A stretch of DNA of 64,000 bases from Pseudomonas sp. FP453 (GCF_030687495.1 NZ_CP117435.1:1-64000), one strand, 5' to 3'. Shown: positions 22,533-33,009, counted from the stretch's first letter. Notes: generated by a model not told the origin, from the letters alone. Program-made: numbers and translations.

Positions 22533-23627
22533 ATGTATCCGACAAACAGCCATGAAATATCCCCAGCAGAACTGGAAGCACGACTACGCTTGCACAGGCT
22601 GCCGGAACTGGGTCCCAAGCGTTTTCGCCGATTGATCGAAGCATTTGGTTGCGCGTCAAAGGCCATCAGCGCCCCCGCCAGTGCCTGGCGTTCCCTCGGG
22701 TTGCCGGCCATCAGCGCGGAGGCCCGGCGAAGCCATGAGGTGCGCGATGGCGCCAGCGCTGCATTAGCCTCGCTGGCACGCCCGGCCCAGCATTTGCTGA
22801 TGTGGGACCAGCCTGAGTACCCCGCATTGCTCGCCCAGATCGACGACGCGCCGCCGTTGTTATTCGTCGCCGGCGACCCTGGAATCCTGGAAAAACCGCA
22901 ACTGGCGGTGGTCGGCAGTCGCCGTGCTTCGCGCCCTGGCATGGACACCGCCGCCGCGTTTTCCCGCAGTTTGGCGGGCGCGGGTTTTGTTATCACCAGC
23001 GGCCTTGCGTTGGGCATTGATGGCGCGGCGCATCAGGCGGCATTGGATGTCGGGGGGCAGACAATCGGCGTCCTCGGTACCGGCCTCGAAAATTTTTATC
23101 CACAGCGCCACAAGCGGCTCGCGGCGGCGATGATTGAGCAAGGCAGTGCCGTGGTTTCCGAGTTCCCGCTGGACACCGCGCCCCAGGCCGGCAACTTTCC
23201 ACGGCGCAACCGGATCATCAGCGGCCTGTCCCTCGGCGTGCTGGTGGTGGAGGCGAGCATGGCCAGTGGTTCGCTGATCACCGCCAAGCTCGCCGCCGAG
23301 CAAGGCCGCGAGGTGTATGCGATCCCGGGCTCCATCCACCATCCCGGCGCCAAGGGCTGTCACCAGTTGATCCGTGAGGGTGCGGTGCTGGTGGAAACCA
23401 TCGAGCACATCCTGGAAGGCTTGCGCGGCTGGCAGGCGTTGTCGCGCCCGGCCCCGGTGCCGGTCACCCATCCGTTGGTGGCGCTGCTGCACGCGGCGCC
23501 CCACACCAGCGAAGCCCTGGCGATTGCCAGTGGGCGGCCGTTGTCCCAGGTGCTGGCGACCTTGACCGAGTTGGAACTAGAAGGCCGCGTGATCTGCGAA
23601 AGCGGGCACTGGCGCGCGCGCTGCTAG
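22533..23627 (+). CDS. dprA: DNA-processing protein DprA (Smf)
   Basis: DprA binds incoming single-stranded DNA and loads RecA during natural transformation; many non-competent bacteria keep it too. An N-terminal SAM-like helical domain (LRLHRLPELGPKRFRRLIEAFG) precedes the Rossmann core with VVGSRRASRPG, GFVITSGLALGIDGAAHQAAL and GSLITAKLAAEQGREVYAIPG. A small C-terminal winged helix (HTSEALAIASGRPLSQVLATLTELELEGRV) completes the 364 residues. Key motifs are all present. tsaC follows after 54 bases in the conserved Pseudomonas order. Confidence 0.95.
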   Translation: MYPTNSHEISPAELEARLRLHRLPELGPKRFRRLIEAFGCASKAISAPASAWRSLGLPAISAEARRSHEVRDGASAALASLARPAQHLLMWDQPEYPALLAQIDDAPPLLFVAGDPGILEKPQLAVVGSRRASRPGMDTAAAFSRSLAGAGFVITSGLALGIDGAAHQAALDVGGQTIGVLGTGLENFYPQRHKRLAAAMIEQGSAVVSEFPLDTAPQAGNFPRRNRIISGLSLGVLVVEASMASGSLITAKLAAEQGREVYAIPGSIHHPGAKGCHQLIREGAVLVETIEHILEGLRGWQALSRPAPVPVTHPLVALLHAAPHTSEALAIASGRPLSQVLATLTELELEGRVICESGHWRARC

Positions 23628-23681
23628 GTTTTGTAACAGAGATCGGTAAACTGCCCGGAGCTTTGGTCTGGAGAGTAAACA

Positions 23682-24239
23682 ATGGTCAACAGGTGGCGTG
23701 TGCTGGAAGCCGCACGAGAAATTCGCGCAGGTGCGGTGATTGCCTACCCAACCGAGGCGGTGTGGGGGCTGGGCTGCGACCCGTGGAATGAAGAAGCGGT
23801 GGACCGCTTGCTGGCGATCAAGAACCGTTCGGTGGACAAGGGCTTGATCGTGGTCGCCGATAGCATTCACCAGTTCGACTTTTTGTTCGAAGACTTCCCG
23901 CAAGACTGGATCGACCGCATGGCCAGCACCTGGCCGGGGCCCAACACCTGGTTGGTGCCCCACCAGGGTTTGCTGCCGGAGTGGGTGACCGGTGTGCACG
24001 ACACCGTGGCGTTGCGCGTCAGCGATCACCCGTTGGTGCGGGATCTGTGCGCAGAAGTGGGGCCGTTGATTTCCACCTCGGCCAACCCGCAGGGCCGCCC
24101 GGCGGCGCGTACGCGGATCCGCGTGGAGCAGTATTTCCGTGGCCAGGTGGACCTGGTGCTGGGTGGCGCCCTGGGTGGGCGCAAGAACCCGAGCCTGATT
24201 CGCGATCTGGCCACGGGCAAGGTGATGCGCCCGTCCTGA
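23682..24239 (+). CDS. tsaC: Threonylcarbamoyl-AMP synthase (TsaC/YrdC)
   Basis: It makes threonylcarbamoyl-AMP from Thr, bicarbonate and ATP, the first step of the t6A37 modification of ANN-decoding tRNAs. The YrdC signature is clear: [20 protein letters not shown] sequence at the N terminus ([14 protein letters not shown]), a [13 protein letters not shown] segment and [15 protein letters not shown]. At 185 residues it is the short, single-domain form. It lies just after dprA as in E. coli and P. aeruginosa. A REP doublet follows. Confidence 0.95.
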   Translation: MVNRWRVLEAAREIRAGAVIAYPTEAVWGLGCDPWNEEAVDRLLAIKNRSVDKGLIVVADSIHQFDFLFEDFPQDWIDRMASTWPGPNTWLVPHQGLLPEWVTGVHDTVALRVSDHPLVRDLCAEVGPLISTSANPQGRPAARTRIRVEQYFRGQVDLVLGGALGGRKNPSLIRDLATGKVMRPS

Positions 24240-24254
24240 GACCGAGGTGTAGCC

Positions 24255-24338
24255 ATCGCGGGCAAGCCCGCTCCCACAGGTTGATCGGGTTCCGACTGGA
24301 GAAACTCGGTCAAATGTGGGAGCGGGCTTGCCCGCGAT
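24255..24338. repeat. REP doublet, CGGGCTTGCCCG class
   Basis: Two inverted REP copies (ATCGCGGGCAAGCCCGCTCC and GTGGGAGCGGGCTTGCCCGC) fill the gap between the convergent tsaC and qor stops. Confidence 0.9.
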
Positions 24339-24369
24339 GAGGCCCTTGAGTCAGTAGAGTCCTGAAGCC

Positions 24370-25347
24370 TTACGGCAACAAAATCGTCGACCCGGTAGTC
24401 CGCCGCCCCGACAACTCCGTCTGCGCCTTCGCCGCATCCGCCAGCGCATACCGCTGGTTGATATCAATGCGCACCTTGCCGCTCTTGATCATCGAAAACA
24501 GGTCATCCGCCATCGCCTGCAAGTTCTGCGGGTTGTTGGCGTAGGTGGCCAAGGTCGGCCGGGTCACGTACAGCGAACCTTTCGCCGACAAAATCCCCAG
24601 GTTCACCCCATCCACGGCGCCCGACGCATTGCCGAAACTCACCACCAGCCCGCGCGGTGCCACGCTGTCCAGCGAGGTCAGCCAAGTGTCCTTGCCCACA
24701 CCGTCGTACACCACCGGCACTTTTTTGCCGTCGGTCAATTCCAGCACGCGTTGTGCGACGTTTTCCTTGCTGTAGTCGATGGTTTCCCAGGCGCCGAGGG
24801 ATTTGGCCAGGGCGGCTTTTTCCGGCGAGCTGACCGTACCGATCAGCTTCACGCCCAGGGCCTTGGCCCACTGGCACGCCAGGGAGCCTACGCCACCGGC
24901 AGCGGCGTGGAACAGGATGGTCTCGCCACCCTTCAACTCATAGGTCTGGCGCAGCAGGTATTGCACGGTCAGGCCCTTGAGCATCGCGCCAGCCGCTTGT
25001 TCGAAGCTGATCTCGTCCGGCAGGTGCACCAGGTTGGCGGCTGGCAGCACATGCAGTTCGCTGTACGCGCCCAGCGGCCCGCTGCCGTAGGCCACACGGT
25101 CGCCGACCTTGAACTGGGTGACTTCGCTGCCGACGGCATCGACCAAACCGGCGCCTTCTGCGCCCAAGCCAGATGGCAACGCAGGCGGCGCGTACAAACC
25201 GCTGCGGAAATAGGTGTCGATAAAATTCAGGCCAATCGCCTGGTTACGTACGCGAACCTGTTGCGGGCCGGGTTCCGCTGGCGTGTAGTCCACATACTCA
25301 AGCACGTCGGGGCCGCCATGGGCGCTGAACTGGATACGTTTTGCCAT
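24370..25347 (-). CDS. qor: NADPH:quinone reductase / zeta-crystallin-like oxidoreductase
   Basis: A zinc-independent member of the medium-chain dehydrogenase family that reduces quinones with NADPH. The GroES-like N-terminal half (about 1-125) is followed by the Rossmann half with HAAAGGVGSLACQWAKALGVKLIGTVSS (about 150). Tyr and Ser of the family's NADPH pocket are present in YLLRQTY and SPEKA. The 325 residues match the Pseudomonas Qor next to hemF. The exact quinone substrate is not known from sequence. It is divergent from hemF with a 159-base gap. Confidence 0.92.
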   Translation of the reverse strand: MAKRIQFSAHGGPDVLEYVDYTPAEPGPQQVRVRNQAIGLNFIDTYFRSGLYAPPALPSGLGAEGAGLVDAVGSEVTQFKVGDRVAYGSGPLGAYSELHVLPAANLVHLPDEISFEQAAGAMLKGLTVQYLLRQTYELKGGETILFHAAAGGVGSLACQWAKALGVKLIGTVSSPEKAALAKSLGAWETIDYSKENVAQRVLELTDGKKVPVVYDGVGKDTWLTSLDSVAPRGLVVSFGNASGAVDGVNLGILSAKGSLYVTRPTLATYANNPQNLQAMADDLFSMIKSGKVRIDINQRYALADAAKAQTELSGRRTTGSTILLP

Positions 25348-25482
25348 CTGCCTTCTCCTCGGGTCGAATTCGCGTAGTCGGCTATCGAACTCCTAAGCTT
25401 GATCTTCGTCAACTGCGGCGCAACGGGGTGCGGTGGTATCCTGTGCGCCCATTTGCCGCCGACGCCCAATGGCCTCGCGTAG

Positions 25483-26438
<956 letters not shown>

Positions 26439-26439
<1 letters not shown>

Positions 26440-27257
26440 TGGACCGTTATGTGGTGTTCGGCAACCCCATCGGCCACAGCAAGTCGCCGCTTATCCACCG
26501 GATGTTCGCCGAGCAGACCGGCGAACAACTGGACTACAGCACCTTGCTTGCACCGCTGGAGGATTTCACCGGTTGTGCCCGTGAGTTTTTTCAGCACGGC
26601 CGTGGCGCCAACGTCACCGTGCCGTTCAAGGAAGACGCCTATCGCCTGGCCAACAGCCTCACCGAGCGCGCCCAACGGGCTGGCGCGGTGAACACCCTGA
26701 GCAAGCTCGCCGACGGCAGCCTGCTGGGTGACAACACCGACGGCGCCGGCCTGGTGCGCGACCTCACCGTCAACGCCGGGCTGAGCCTGCACGGTAAACG
26801 CATCCTGCTGCTGGGCGCTGGCGGCGCGGTACGTGGCGCGCTGGAGCCGTTGCTGGCCGAGCGGCCGGCCTCGCTGATTATTGCCAACCGCACCGTGGAA
26901 AAAGCCGAAATGCTCGCCGAGCTGTTTGACGACCTGGGCCCGGTGTCTGCCAGCGGTTTCGACTGGCTGCGTGAGCCGGTGGACGTGATTATCAATGCCA
27001 CGTCCGCCAGCCTGTCAGGCGATGTACCACCGATTGCCGGCAGCCTGATCGAACCGGGCAAGACGTTTTGCTACGACATGATGTACGGCAAGGAGCCGAC
27101 TGCGTTTTGCCGTTGGGCGACGGCGCAAGGTGCCGCCGTGGCGATGGATGGCTTGGGGATGTTGGTGGAGCAGGCGGCGGAGGCGTTTTTCCTGTGGCGC
27201 GGTGTGCGCCCGGAATCGGCGCCGGTGCTGGCCGAGCTGCGTCGCCAGTTGGCTTAA
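26439..27257 (+). CDS. aroE: Shikimate dehydrogenase
   Basis: It reduces 3-dehydroshikimate to shikimate with NADPH in the aromatic amino acid pathway. The substrate site has [15 protein letters not shown] (Ser pair) and [14 protein letters not shown] with the catalytic Lys; the catalytic Asp is in [11 protein letters not shown]. The nucleotide-binding loop is [14 protein letters not shown] and [11 protein letters not shown] fits NADPH preference. At 272 residues it is of normal size. It is coupled to hemF by a one-base stop-start overlap, and a REP doublet follows it. Confidence 0.97.
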
Positions 27258-27282
27258 CTCCAACCCAAGTGGGCACAGTCAA

Positions 27283-27371
27283 TGTGGGAGCTGGCTTGCC
27301 TGCGATAGCGGTGTATCAGTGCCAAATAGGCAAGCTGACACACCGCTATCGCAGGCAAGCCAGCTCCCACA
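27283..27371. repeat. REP doublet (REPIN), CTGGCTTGCC class
   Basis: Inverted copies of GTGGGAGCTGGCTTGCCTGC lie between the convergent aroE and SulP stops; the inner arms also pair (GATAGCGGTGT with ACACCGCTATC), giving a long hairpin. Confidence 0.92.
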
Positions 27372-27384
27372 GTTTTAACCGTGT

Positions 27385-28953
27385 TTAGTCTTCGAATTGG
27401 ATGGGGCACCTGTCAGCCCCTTCCAACTTTTTCAATTCCTCCACGACCTGCGGCCTCGCCCGGCGCAACGTCAAACTCCGCCCCAACCCCCGCAACCGCC
27501 GCGCTTCCTGGTGCAACATCTCCACCCCGGAATAGTCGATAAAGTTGATCTGCTGCGCCTCGATCACCACCCGTTCGCCCTGTAACCGTTGCAGGCGCAC
27601 TTGCAGGTAATGGCTGGCGCCAAAAAAGATCGAGCCGCCCACCCGCAACACATCCTCATCACCATCGCGCCACTGCTGTACCCGTGGCTGCGACGTGCGC
27701 TTGAGGTAGAAAAACAACGACGCCAGTACCCCCGCATAAATCGCCGTTTGCAGCTCCAGCAGCAAGGTCGCGACGCAGGTCAGGCCCATCACCACAAACT
27801 CGGCGCGGCTCACGCGAAACAGGGCACGAATGCCGCGGTGATCCACCAGCCCCCAGCAAATCAGGAGGATGCTCGCCGCCATGCTCGGGATCGGGATATG
27901 GGCGATCAACGCCGCGCCAAACAGCGCAAACAGCGCCACCCACAGGGAAGAAAACACCCCGGCCAGGGGTGAGCACGCGCCGGCTTCATAGCTGAGACCG
28001 GAGCGGGTAAACGAACCGGCTGACAAGTACCCGGAAAAAAATCCGCCGACGATATTGGATAAGCCTTGCGCACGGACTTCCTGGTTGGCGTCGAGCAATT
28101 GTTGCGAACGGGCCGACAGCGAGCGGGCAATCGACAGGCTGGTCACCAGCCCCAGCATGCCCACCGCCACGGCGCTGGGCAGCAGGCGCAGGAGCATGTC
28201 CAGGTCCATCGGCAGCGGGCTGAACGGCGGCAGCTTGCCCACGAACGAACTGACCCGTGCCACATGCCCGAACATCGCCGGCCACAGCCACGCTACCAGG
28301 CTGCCAAGGGCCAAGGCGATCAGCAGCGTCGGCCAACGTGGCAGTAGGTATTTGAGCAATGCGCCCACCAGCAAGGTGCCCAGGCCGAGGGCGAGCGAGG
28401 CGTGGTCCCATTCCCCGCCGTGATCCACCAGCGCCAGCAAACTCTTGATCGCCGTGGCCTGGCTCGGCAGCTCCAGCCCCAGCAGGTTGGGCAACTGCCC
28501 CAGGGCAATTACCACGGCGGCGCCCAGGGTGAAGCCCAGCACCACCGAATGGGAGACGAAATTCACCAGCGCGCCAAAGCGCAGCAGGCCCAGCAACCAC
28601 TGGAAAACCCCGGCGAGGAAGGTCAGCAACAGGATCAGGGTGATGTAGTCCTGCGACCCCGGCACGGCCAATGGGCTGACGCTGGCGTACAGCACGATGG
28701 AGATGGCCGCCGTGGGGCCGCAGATCAGGTGCCAGGACGACCCCCACAGGCACGCGATCAACACCGGGATGATGGCGGCATACAGCCCGTATTCCGGTGG
28801 GAGGCCGGCGATCAGTGCGTAGGCAATCGACTGCGGCAAGGCCAGCACCGCGCCGCTGAGGCCGACGATGGCATCCCGGCCGACGCTGGCGCGGGTTTGG
28901 CGTGGCAGCCAGCGCAGGAAGGGGAAGAGGGTATGGCGGGTGGGCCGGGGCAT
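27385..28953 (-). CDS. SulP-family anion transporter with STAS domain
   Basis: A 522-residue inner-membrane permease of the SLC26/SulP family. The N-terminal half has many hydrophobic helices, starting after RDAIVGLSGAVLALPQSIAYALIAGLPPEYGLY, the SulP signature. A C-terminal cytoplasmic STAS domain (about 425-520) contains VVIEAQQINFIDYSGVEML. Sulfate is the usual guess; bicarbonate or other anions are possible. Its place just upstream of betC, which releases sulfate from choline sulfate, makes a sulfur-related role attractive but unproven. It is separated from choX by a degenerate REP. Confidence 0.88.
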   Translation of the reverse strand: MPRPTRHTLFPFLRWLPRQTRASVGRDAIVGLSGAVLALPQSIAYALIAGLPPEYGLYAAIIPVLIACLWGSSWHLICGPTAAISIVLYASVSPLAVPGSQDYITLILLLTFLAGVFQWLLGLLRFGALVNFVSHSVVLGFTLGAAVVIALGQLPNLLGLELPSQATAIKSLLALVDHGGEWDHASLALGLGTLLVGALLKYLLPRWPTLLIALALGSLVAWLWPAMFGHVARVSSFVGKLPPFSPLPMDLDMLLRLLPSAVAVGMLGLVTSLSIARSLSARSQQLLDANQEVRAQGLSNIVGGFFSGYLSAGSFTRSGLSYEAGACSPLAGVFSSLWVALFALFGAALIAHIPIPSMAASILLICWGLVDHRGIRALFRVSRAEFVVMGLTCVATLLLELQTAIYAGVLASLFFYLKRTSQPRVQQWRDGDEDVLRVGGSIFFGASHYLQVRLQRLQGERVVIEAQQINFIDYSGVEMLHQEARRLRGLGRSLTLRRARPQVVEELKKLEGADRCPIQFED

Positions 28954-29004
28954 CAGGGTCTCGGTTTGAAGGTTTGCCGCAGAATATCAGTACACACTGG
29001 CCAC

Positions 29005-29048
29005 TGTGGGAGCAGGCAAGCCAGCTCCCACACAAGCCAGTTCCCACA
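29005..29048. repeat. Degenerate REP fragments
   Basis: A shortened REP hairpin (GTGGGAGCAGGCAAGCCAGC, then TCCCACA) followed by a second partial right half (GCCAGTTCCCACA) lies between the SulP start and the choX stop. The left arm has lost its CTGGCTTGCCTGCGAT core. Confidence 0.75.
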
Positions 29049-29054
29049 AAGGTC

Positions 29055-29969
29055 TTAGAGTTTGGCTTTTACCGCGGACAACGCATCCTTGCCATCCACG
29101 GTCTTCACCCCCTCCAACCACTTATCCAACACCGCCGGATTCGCCTTGATCCACGCCTTCGCCGCCTCGGCATTGCTGACCTTGTTGTTGGCCACCTCGG
29201 CCATGATGCTGTTCTCCATCTCCTGGGTGAAACTCAGGTTGGTCAGCAGTTTTCCGACGTTCGGGCAGGCTTGTGCGTACCCCTTGCGGGTCAGGGTGTA
29301 CACGCTGCCGGTGTCGCCGAAGTACTTCTCGCCGCCCTTGAGGTTGTGCATTTTCAACTGCACGTTCATCGGGTGCGGGGTCCAGCCGAGGAAGGTGACG
29401 AAGCGCTGTTTCTTCACCGCCCGCGACACTTCGGCGAGCATCGCCTGTTCGCTGGACTCGATCAGCTTCCACTGGCCGAGCTCGAAGTCGTTCTTCTTGA
29501 TGATTTCCTGCAACGAGATATTCGCCGGCGCGCCGGAGCCGATGCCGTAGATCTTCTTGTCGAACTTGTCGGCAACCTTGTTCAGGTCGGCAAAGTCATG
29601 CACCCCGGCGTCCCACACGTAGTCCGGCACGGCGAGGGTGAACTCGGTGCCGTCGAGGTTTTTCGCCAACTGCACCACCTCGCCATTGGCGACGAACTTG
29701 TCATAGAAGCCCTGCTGCGCCGGCATCCAGTTGCCGAGGAACACATCCACCTGGCCGTCCTTGAGCCCGCCAAAGGTGATCGGCACCGCCAGGGTATCGA
29801 CCTTGGGTTTGTAGCCCATGCCCGTCAGCAGAAAACCGGTGATGGCATTGGTCGCGGCGATGTCGCTCCAGCCGGGATCGGCCATTTTTACCGTTTCACA
29901 GCTCGTGTCTGCGTACACATTGGCGCTGCCGAGCGCCAACATGCCCAGTATCACAGTCAACTTTTGCAT
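29055..29969 (-). CDS. choX: Choline ABC transporter substrate-binding protein
   Basis: A periplasmic binding protein for choline or related quaternary amines. A signal peptide (MQKLTVILGMLALGSANVYA) precedes the mature chain, which has the type II binding fold of the ProX/ChoX family: VKMADPGWSDIAATNAITGFLL, VDVFLGNWMPAQQGFYD and FVTFLGWTPHPMNVQLKMHNLKGG, the last two carrying aromatic cage residues. The length is 304. It lies 15 bases after betC, so choline sulfate uptake or capture of released choline fits. The permease and ATPase are not in this window and must be encoded elsewhere. Confidence 0.88.
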   Translation of the reverse strand: MQKLTVILGMLALGSANVYADTSCETVKMADPGWSDIAATNAITGFLLTGMGYKPKVDTLAVPITFGGLKDGQVDVFLGNWMPAQQGFYDKFVANGEVVQLAKNLDGTEFTLAVPDYVWDAGVHDFADLNKVADKFDKKIYGIGSGAPANISLQEIIKKNDFELGQWKLIESSEQAMLAEVSRAVKKQRFVTFLGWTPHPMNVQLKMHNLKGGEKYFGDTGSVYTLTRKGYAQACPNVGKLLTNLSFTQEMENSIMAEVANNKVSNAEAAKAWIKANPAVLDKWLEGVKTVDGKDALSAVKAKL

Positions 29970-29984
29970 GGCCTTCCCTCAGTT

Positions 29985-31499
29985 TTATTGGTGTTGGCAG
30001 GGTTGTGGATAACGTGCCTTGCGCTCCAGGTCGTCGAGGTCGATATGGTTGCGCATGTACTGCTGACTGGCGTCCACCAGTGGCTGGTGATCCCAGCTCT
30101 TCAGCTTGCCCTGGGTCAGTGCTTCAAACACCAGGCGACGGCGGCGTTGGCTGGCGAGCACCTGTTGGTGGATCGCCGGGATGTCCCATTTGGCCCGCGC
30201 CTCCTTCAAAAACGCCTCGAACAGCGGCCGGTGTTCCGGTGACTGGCTGAGGTTTTCCCGCTCGTGCGGGTCATTGTGGACATCGAACAGTAGGCAAGGG
30301 TCGTCTTCGCTGTAGATGAATTTGTAGGCGCCCCGGCGAATCATCATCAGCGGGCTGATCGTGCCTTCGGCCATGTATTCGCCAAACACTTCGTCGTGTC
30401 CGCCCTGCCCTTGCAAGTGCGGGACCAGGGAGCGGCCGTCCAGTGGCAGGCGCGGGTCGAGCGTGCCGCCGGCCAGTTCCACCAACGTCGGCAACAGGTC
30501 GGCGGTGGACACGGCCTGGCTGACACGCCCCGACGCAAATTGCCCCGGCGCACTCACCAGCAGCGGTACGCGGGCGGCCATTTCAAACCAGTGCATTTTG
30601 TACCAGAGGCCGCGCTCGCCGAGCATGTCGCCGTGGTCACCGGAGAAAATGATGATGGTGTCGTCGGCCAGGCCGGTGTCTTCCAGGGTTTGCAGGAGTT
30701 TTCCCACATTGCTGTCGATGTAACTGCACGCGCCGAAGTAGGCCCGGCGTGCATCGCGGATCTTATCCACCGGCAGCGGCTTGTCCCACAGGTCGTAGAC
30801 CTTGAGCAGGCGTTGGGAATGCGGGTCGAGATCCGTTTGCGCTGGCGTCGTAGGCAATGGGATATCGGCGTCGTCGTACAGGTCCCAGAACGGCTTGGGA
30901 ATGGTGTACGGGTCATGGGGATGGGTCATCGACACGGTCAGGCAGAACGGCTGGTCGCCGTCCTCGCGGATATGGTCGAACAAGTACTGCTGGGCTTTGA
31001 ACACCACCTCTTCGTCGAAATCCAGCTGGTTGGTGCGCACGCACGGGCCGGCTTGCAGCACCGACGACATGTTGTGGTACCAGCTGGGGCGCACGTCCGG
31101 TTCATCCCAGTTCACCGCCCAGCCGTAGTCGGCGGGGTAGATGTCGCTGGTCAGGCGTTCTTCATAGCCGTGCAGTTGGTCGGGGCCGCAGAAATGCATC
31201 TTGCCCGACAGCGCCGTGCGGTAGCCGAGGCGACGCAAGTAGTGGGCATAGGTCGGTACATCGGCGGGAAAATCGGCCGCGTTGTCGTAGGCGCCGATCT
31301 TGCTCGGCAACTGCCCACTGACCAGGGTAAAACGCGACGGCGCGCACAACGGGCTGTTGCAATAGGCGGCGTCGAACACCACGCCCTGTGCGGCGAGGAG
31401 GCTCAGATTGGGCAACTTGATCGGCGAAGAACCGTAGAACGGCAGCAGCGGCGCGGCCATTTGATCGGCCATGATGAAAAGAATGTTCTTGCGCTTCAT
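29985..31499 (-). CDS. betC: Choline-sulfatase
   Basis: It hydrolyses choline-O-sulfate to choline and sulfate; choline then feeds glycine betaine synthesis. The start MKRKNILFIMADQMAAPLLP is preferred to an ATG 18 bases upstream because family members begin there. The sulfatase signature CAPSR at residues 52-56 holds the Cys that is converted to formylglycine; metal ligands occur in ADQM and in FSGDHGDMLGERGLWYKMHWFE. The C-terminal choline-sulfatase region is present. Length is 504. It is divergent from its LysR regulator and followed by choX. Confidence 0.95.
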   Translation of the reverse strand: MKRKNILFIMADQMAAPLLPFYGSSPIKLPNLSLLAAQGVVFDAAYCNSPLCAPSRFTLVSGQLPSKIGAYDNAADFPADVPTYAHYLRRLGYRTALSGKMHFCGPDQLHGYEERLTSDIYPADYGWAVNWDEPDVRPSWYHNMSSVLQAGPCVRTNQLDFDEEVVFKAQQYLFDHIREDGDQPFCLTVSMTHPHDPYTIPKPFWDLYDDADIPLPTTPAQTDLDPHSQRLLKVYDLWDKPLPVDKIRDARRAYFGACSYIDSNVGKLLQTLEDTGLADDTIIIFSGDHGDMLGERGLWYKMHWFEMAARVPLLVSAPGQFASGRVSQAVSTADLLPTLVELAGGTLDPRLPLDGRSLVPHLQGQGGHDEVFGEYMAEGTISPLMMIRRGAYKFIYSEDDPCLLFDVHNDPHERENLSQSPEHRPLFEAFLKEARAKWDIPAIHQQVLASQRRRRLVFEALTQGKLKSWDHQPLVDASQQYMRNHIDLDDLERKARYPQPCQHQ

Positions 31500-31544
31500 G
31501 GGTTGTCGGCATTCCATAGGCGGTGTTTATGCGAATGAGAATGC

Positions 31545-31577
31545 AGCCCATGGAAATTGGGGTAAAGCCCATGAAAA
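31545..31577. promoter_or_regulatory. Phased direct repeats between betC and its LysR regulator
   Basis: AGCCCATGGAAA (31545-31556) and AGCCCATGAAAA (31566-31577) are direct repeats exactly 21 bases apart, two helical turns, in the short gap between the divergent genes. That placement suits a LysR-type operator, although no binding site for this regulator is known to me. Confidence 0.4.
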
Positions 31578-31602
31578 GCAATGTCTAGGATAAGCACAGC
31601 TT

Positions 31603-32553
31603 ATGTATGAAGCCCTTGGTGACGTGTCCCTCGACCTATTGCGCGCCTTTGAAGCGGCCGCGCGACACCGCAGCTTTACTGCCGCCGCGATGGAGTTGGG
31701 TACCACCCAGCCGGCCATCAGCCAGCAGATCAAGCGCCTGGAAGAACAGCTGGCGATTCGCCTGTTTGATCGCATCTATCGCGGCATCGAGCTGACCGAC
31801 GCCGGCGCGCTGCTGTTCGACCATGTGCAGGGCGGCTTGCAGAGCATCAACGCCGGCCTGAGTGCCATCACCCAGCAGGACCAGCACGAAGTGCTGCAAG
31901 TGGCCACCGACTTTGCCTTCGCCGCCTATTGGCTGATGCCGCGCCTGCACCGCTTCCACCAGGCCAACCCGCAAGTCGATGTGAGCCTGGTGACCAGCGA
32001 GCGCAACCACGCCAGCCTGCGCAGCGATATCGACGTGGCGGTGTTGTTTGGCGACGGCCGTTTCAAGCAAGGCGAGAGCCTGTGGCTGTTCAATGAGGAA
32101 GTGTTCCCGGTGTGCAGCCCGCAGTGGCTGAAAGAGCAGGTCACGCCACTGACTGTGCAAAATTTGCACGATTTCCCCCTGCTGCACTTGCGCCAGGAAA
32201 ACAATAGCCAATGGTTCGACTGGAGCGGCGTGTTCCGCGAACTGGGCATCAGTGCCGCGCCCACGCCCGGCCAACTGCGCTTCGACAACTACACCCTGCT
32301 GATCCAGGCAGCGATTGCCGGCCAGGGCGTGGCCATTGGCTGGCGCCACCTGGTGGACAACTTGCTGGAGCAGAACTGGCTGTGCCGTCCGGTCAGCGAC
32401 ACGGTGATCTCGCGCTTCGGCTATTACGTGGTGCAACCCCAGCGCAAACGCCGGGGCCAGTTGGTGCAGCGCTTTGTCGAGTGGCTGCTGGCCGAGCAAG
32501 CCAGCAGCGCGCAGTCGTTGACCGGGCTGGCCCTGCCGTCGATTGCGGTCTAG
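31603..32553 (+). CDS. LysR-type regulator of choline-sulfate utilisation
   Basis: A 316-residue LysR-type transcription factor. The N-terminal helix-turn-helix is evident (LLRAFEAAARHRSFTAAAMELGTTQPAISQQIKRLEEQLAIRLFDR), followed by a type II periplasmic-binding-like effector domain. Divergent orientation from betC with a 103-base gap indicates that it controls betC-choX, with choline or choline sulfate as the probable effector. The same pairing occurs in P. aeruginosa and Sinorhizobium (family knowledge). Confidence 0.88.
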   Translation: MYEALGDVSLDLLRAFEAAARHRSFTAAAMELGTTQPAISQQIKRLEEQLAIRLFDRIYRGIELTDAGALLFDHVQGGLQSINAGLSAITQQDQHEVLQVATDFAFAAYWLMPRLHRFHQANPQVDVSLVTSERNHASLRSDIDVAVLFGDGRFKQGESLWLFNEEVFPVCSPQWLKEQVTPLTVQNLHDFPLLHLRQENNSQWFDWSGVFRELGISAAPTPGQLRFDNYTLLIQAAIAGQGVAIGWRHLVDNLLEQNWLCRPVSDTVISRFGYYVVQPQRKRRGQLVQRFVEWLLAEQASSAQSLTGLALPSIAV

Positions 32554-32584
32554 GATTTGGCGCTTATTGGATCCGGAGTCCGTC

Positions 32585-32914
32585 ATGCAACGTATCAAGG
32601 GCTACCACGCCCATATCTACTTCGACGCGAGCACCATCGAACAAGCGCGCACCTTGTGCGAAGACGCCGCCAAACTGTTCCCGCTGCGCATGGGCCGTGT
32701 CCACGAAAAACCCGTCGGCCCGCACCCGGACTGGAGCTGCCAGCTGGCGTTCGATCCCGAGTACATCGGCGTGGTGCTGCCGTGGCTGGTGATCCATCGC
32801 AACGGGCTGGTGGTGTTCCTGCACCCCGATACCGGCGATGACCTGAAGGATCACACCGACTACGCGGTCTGGATGGGGGCGATGCGGGAACTGAATTTGT
32901 CAGCTTTCTTTTAA
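32585..32914 (+). CDS. DOPA 4,5-dioxygenase family protein
   Basis: A 109-residue single-domain protein of the DOPA-dioxygenase-like family, starting at MQRIKGYHAHIYFDASTIEQAR after a short gap from the LysR gene. The family motif HAHIYF (paired His) and the downstream HPDW, VIHRNGLVVFLHPDTGDD and DHTDYAVWMG segments supply likely metal or substrate residues. Bacterial members are mostly uncharacterised; ring cleavage activity is inferred from fungal and plant relatives only. It lies 31 bases after the regulator and could be cotranscribed, though a link to choline is not obvious. Confidence 0.8.
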   Translation: MQRIKGYHAHIYFDASTIEQARTLCEDAAKLFPLRMGRVHEKPVGPHPDWSCQLAFDPEYIGVVLPWLVIHRNGLVVFLHPDTGDDLKDHTDYAVWMGAMRELNLSAFF

Positions 32915-32918
32915 GTTA

Positions 32919-32937
32919 AATCCCTAAATATGGGATT
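32919..32937. promoter_or_regulatory. Inverted repeat upstream of dgoK (candidate operator)
   Basis: AATCCC-TAAATAT-GGGATT is a perfect 6-base inverted repeat with a 7-base AT spacer, in an AT-rich gap (32915-33009) that must carry the dgo promoter. It could be the binding site of an unlinked GntR-type DgoR; this is inference. Confidence 0.4.
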
Positions 32938-33009
32938 GATATTTATATATTGAGACTTCCGCTCGCGTAGGTTTATATTCCTGCATCCGCTCAGAACTCA
33001 GGTGAAGCG

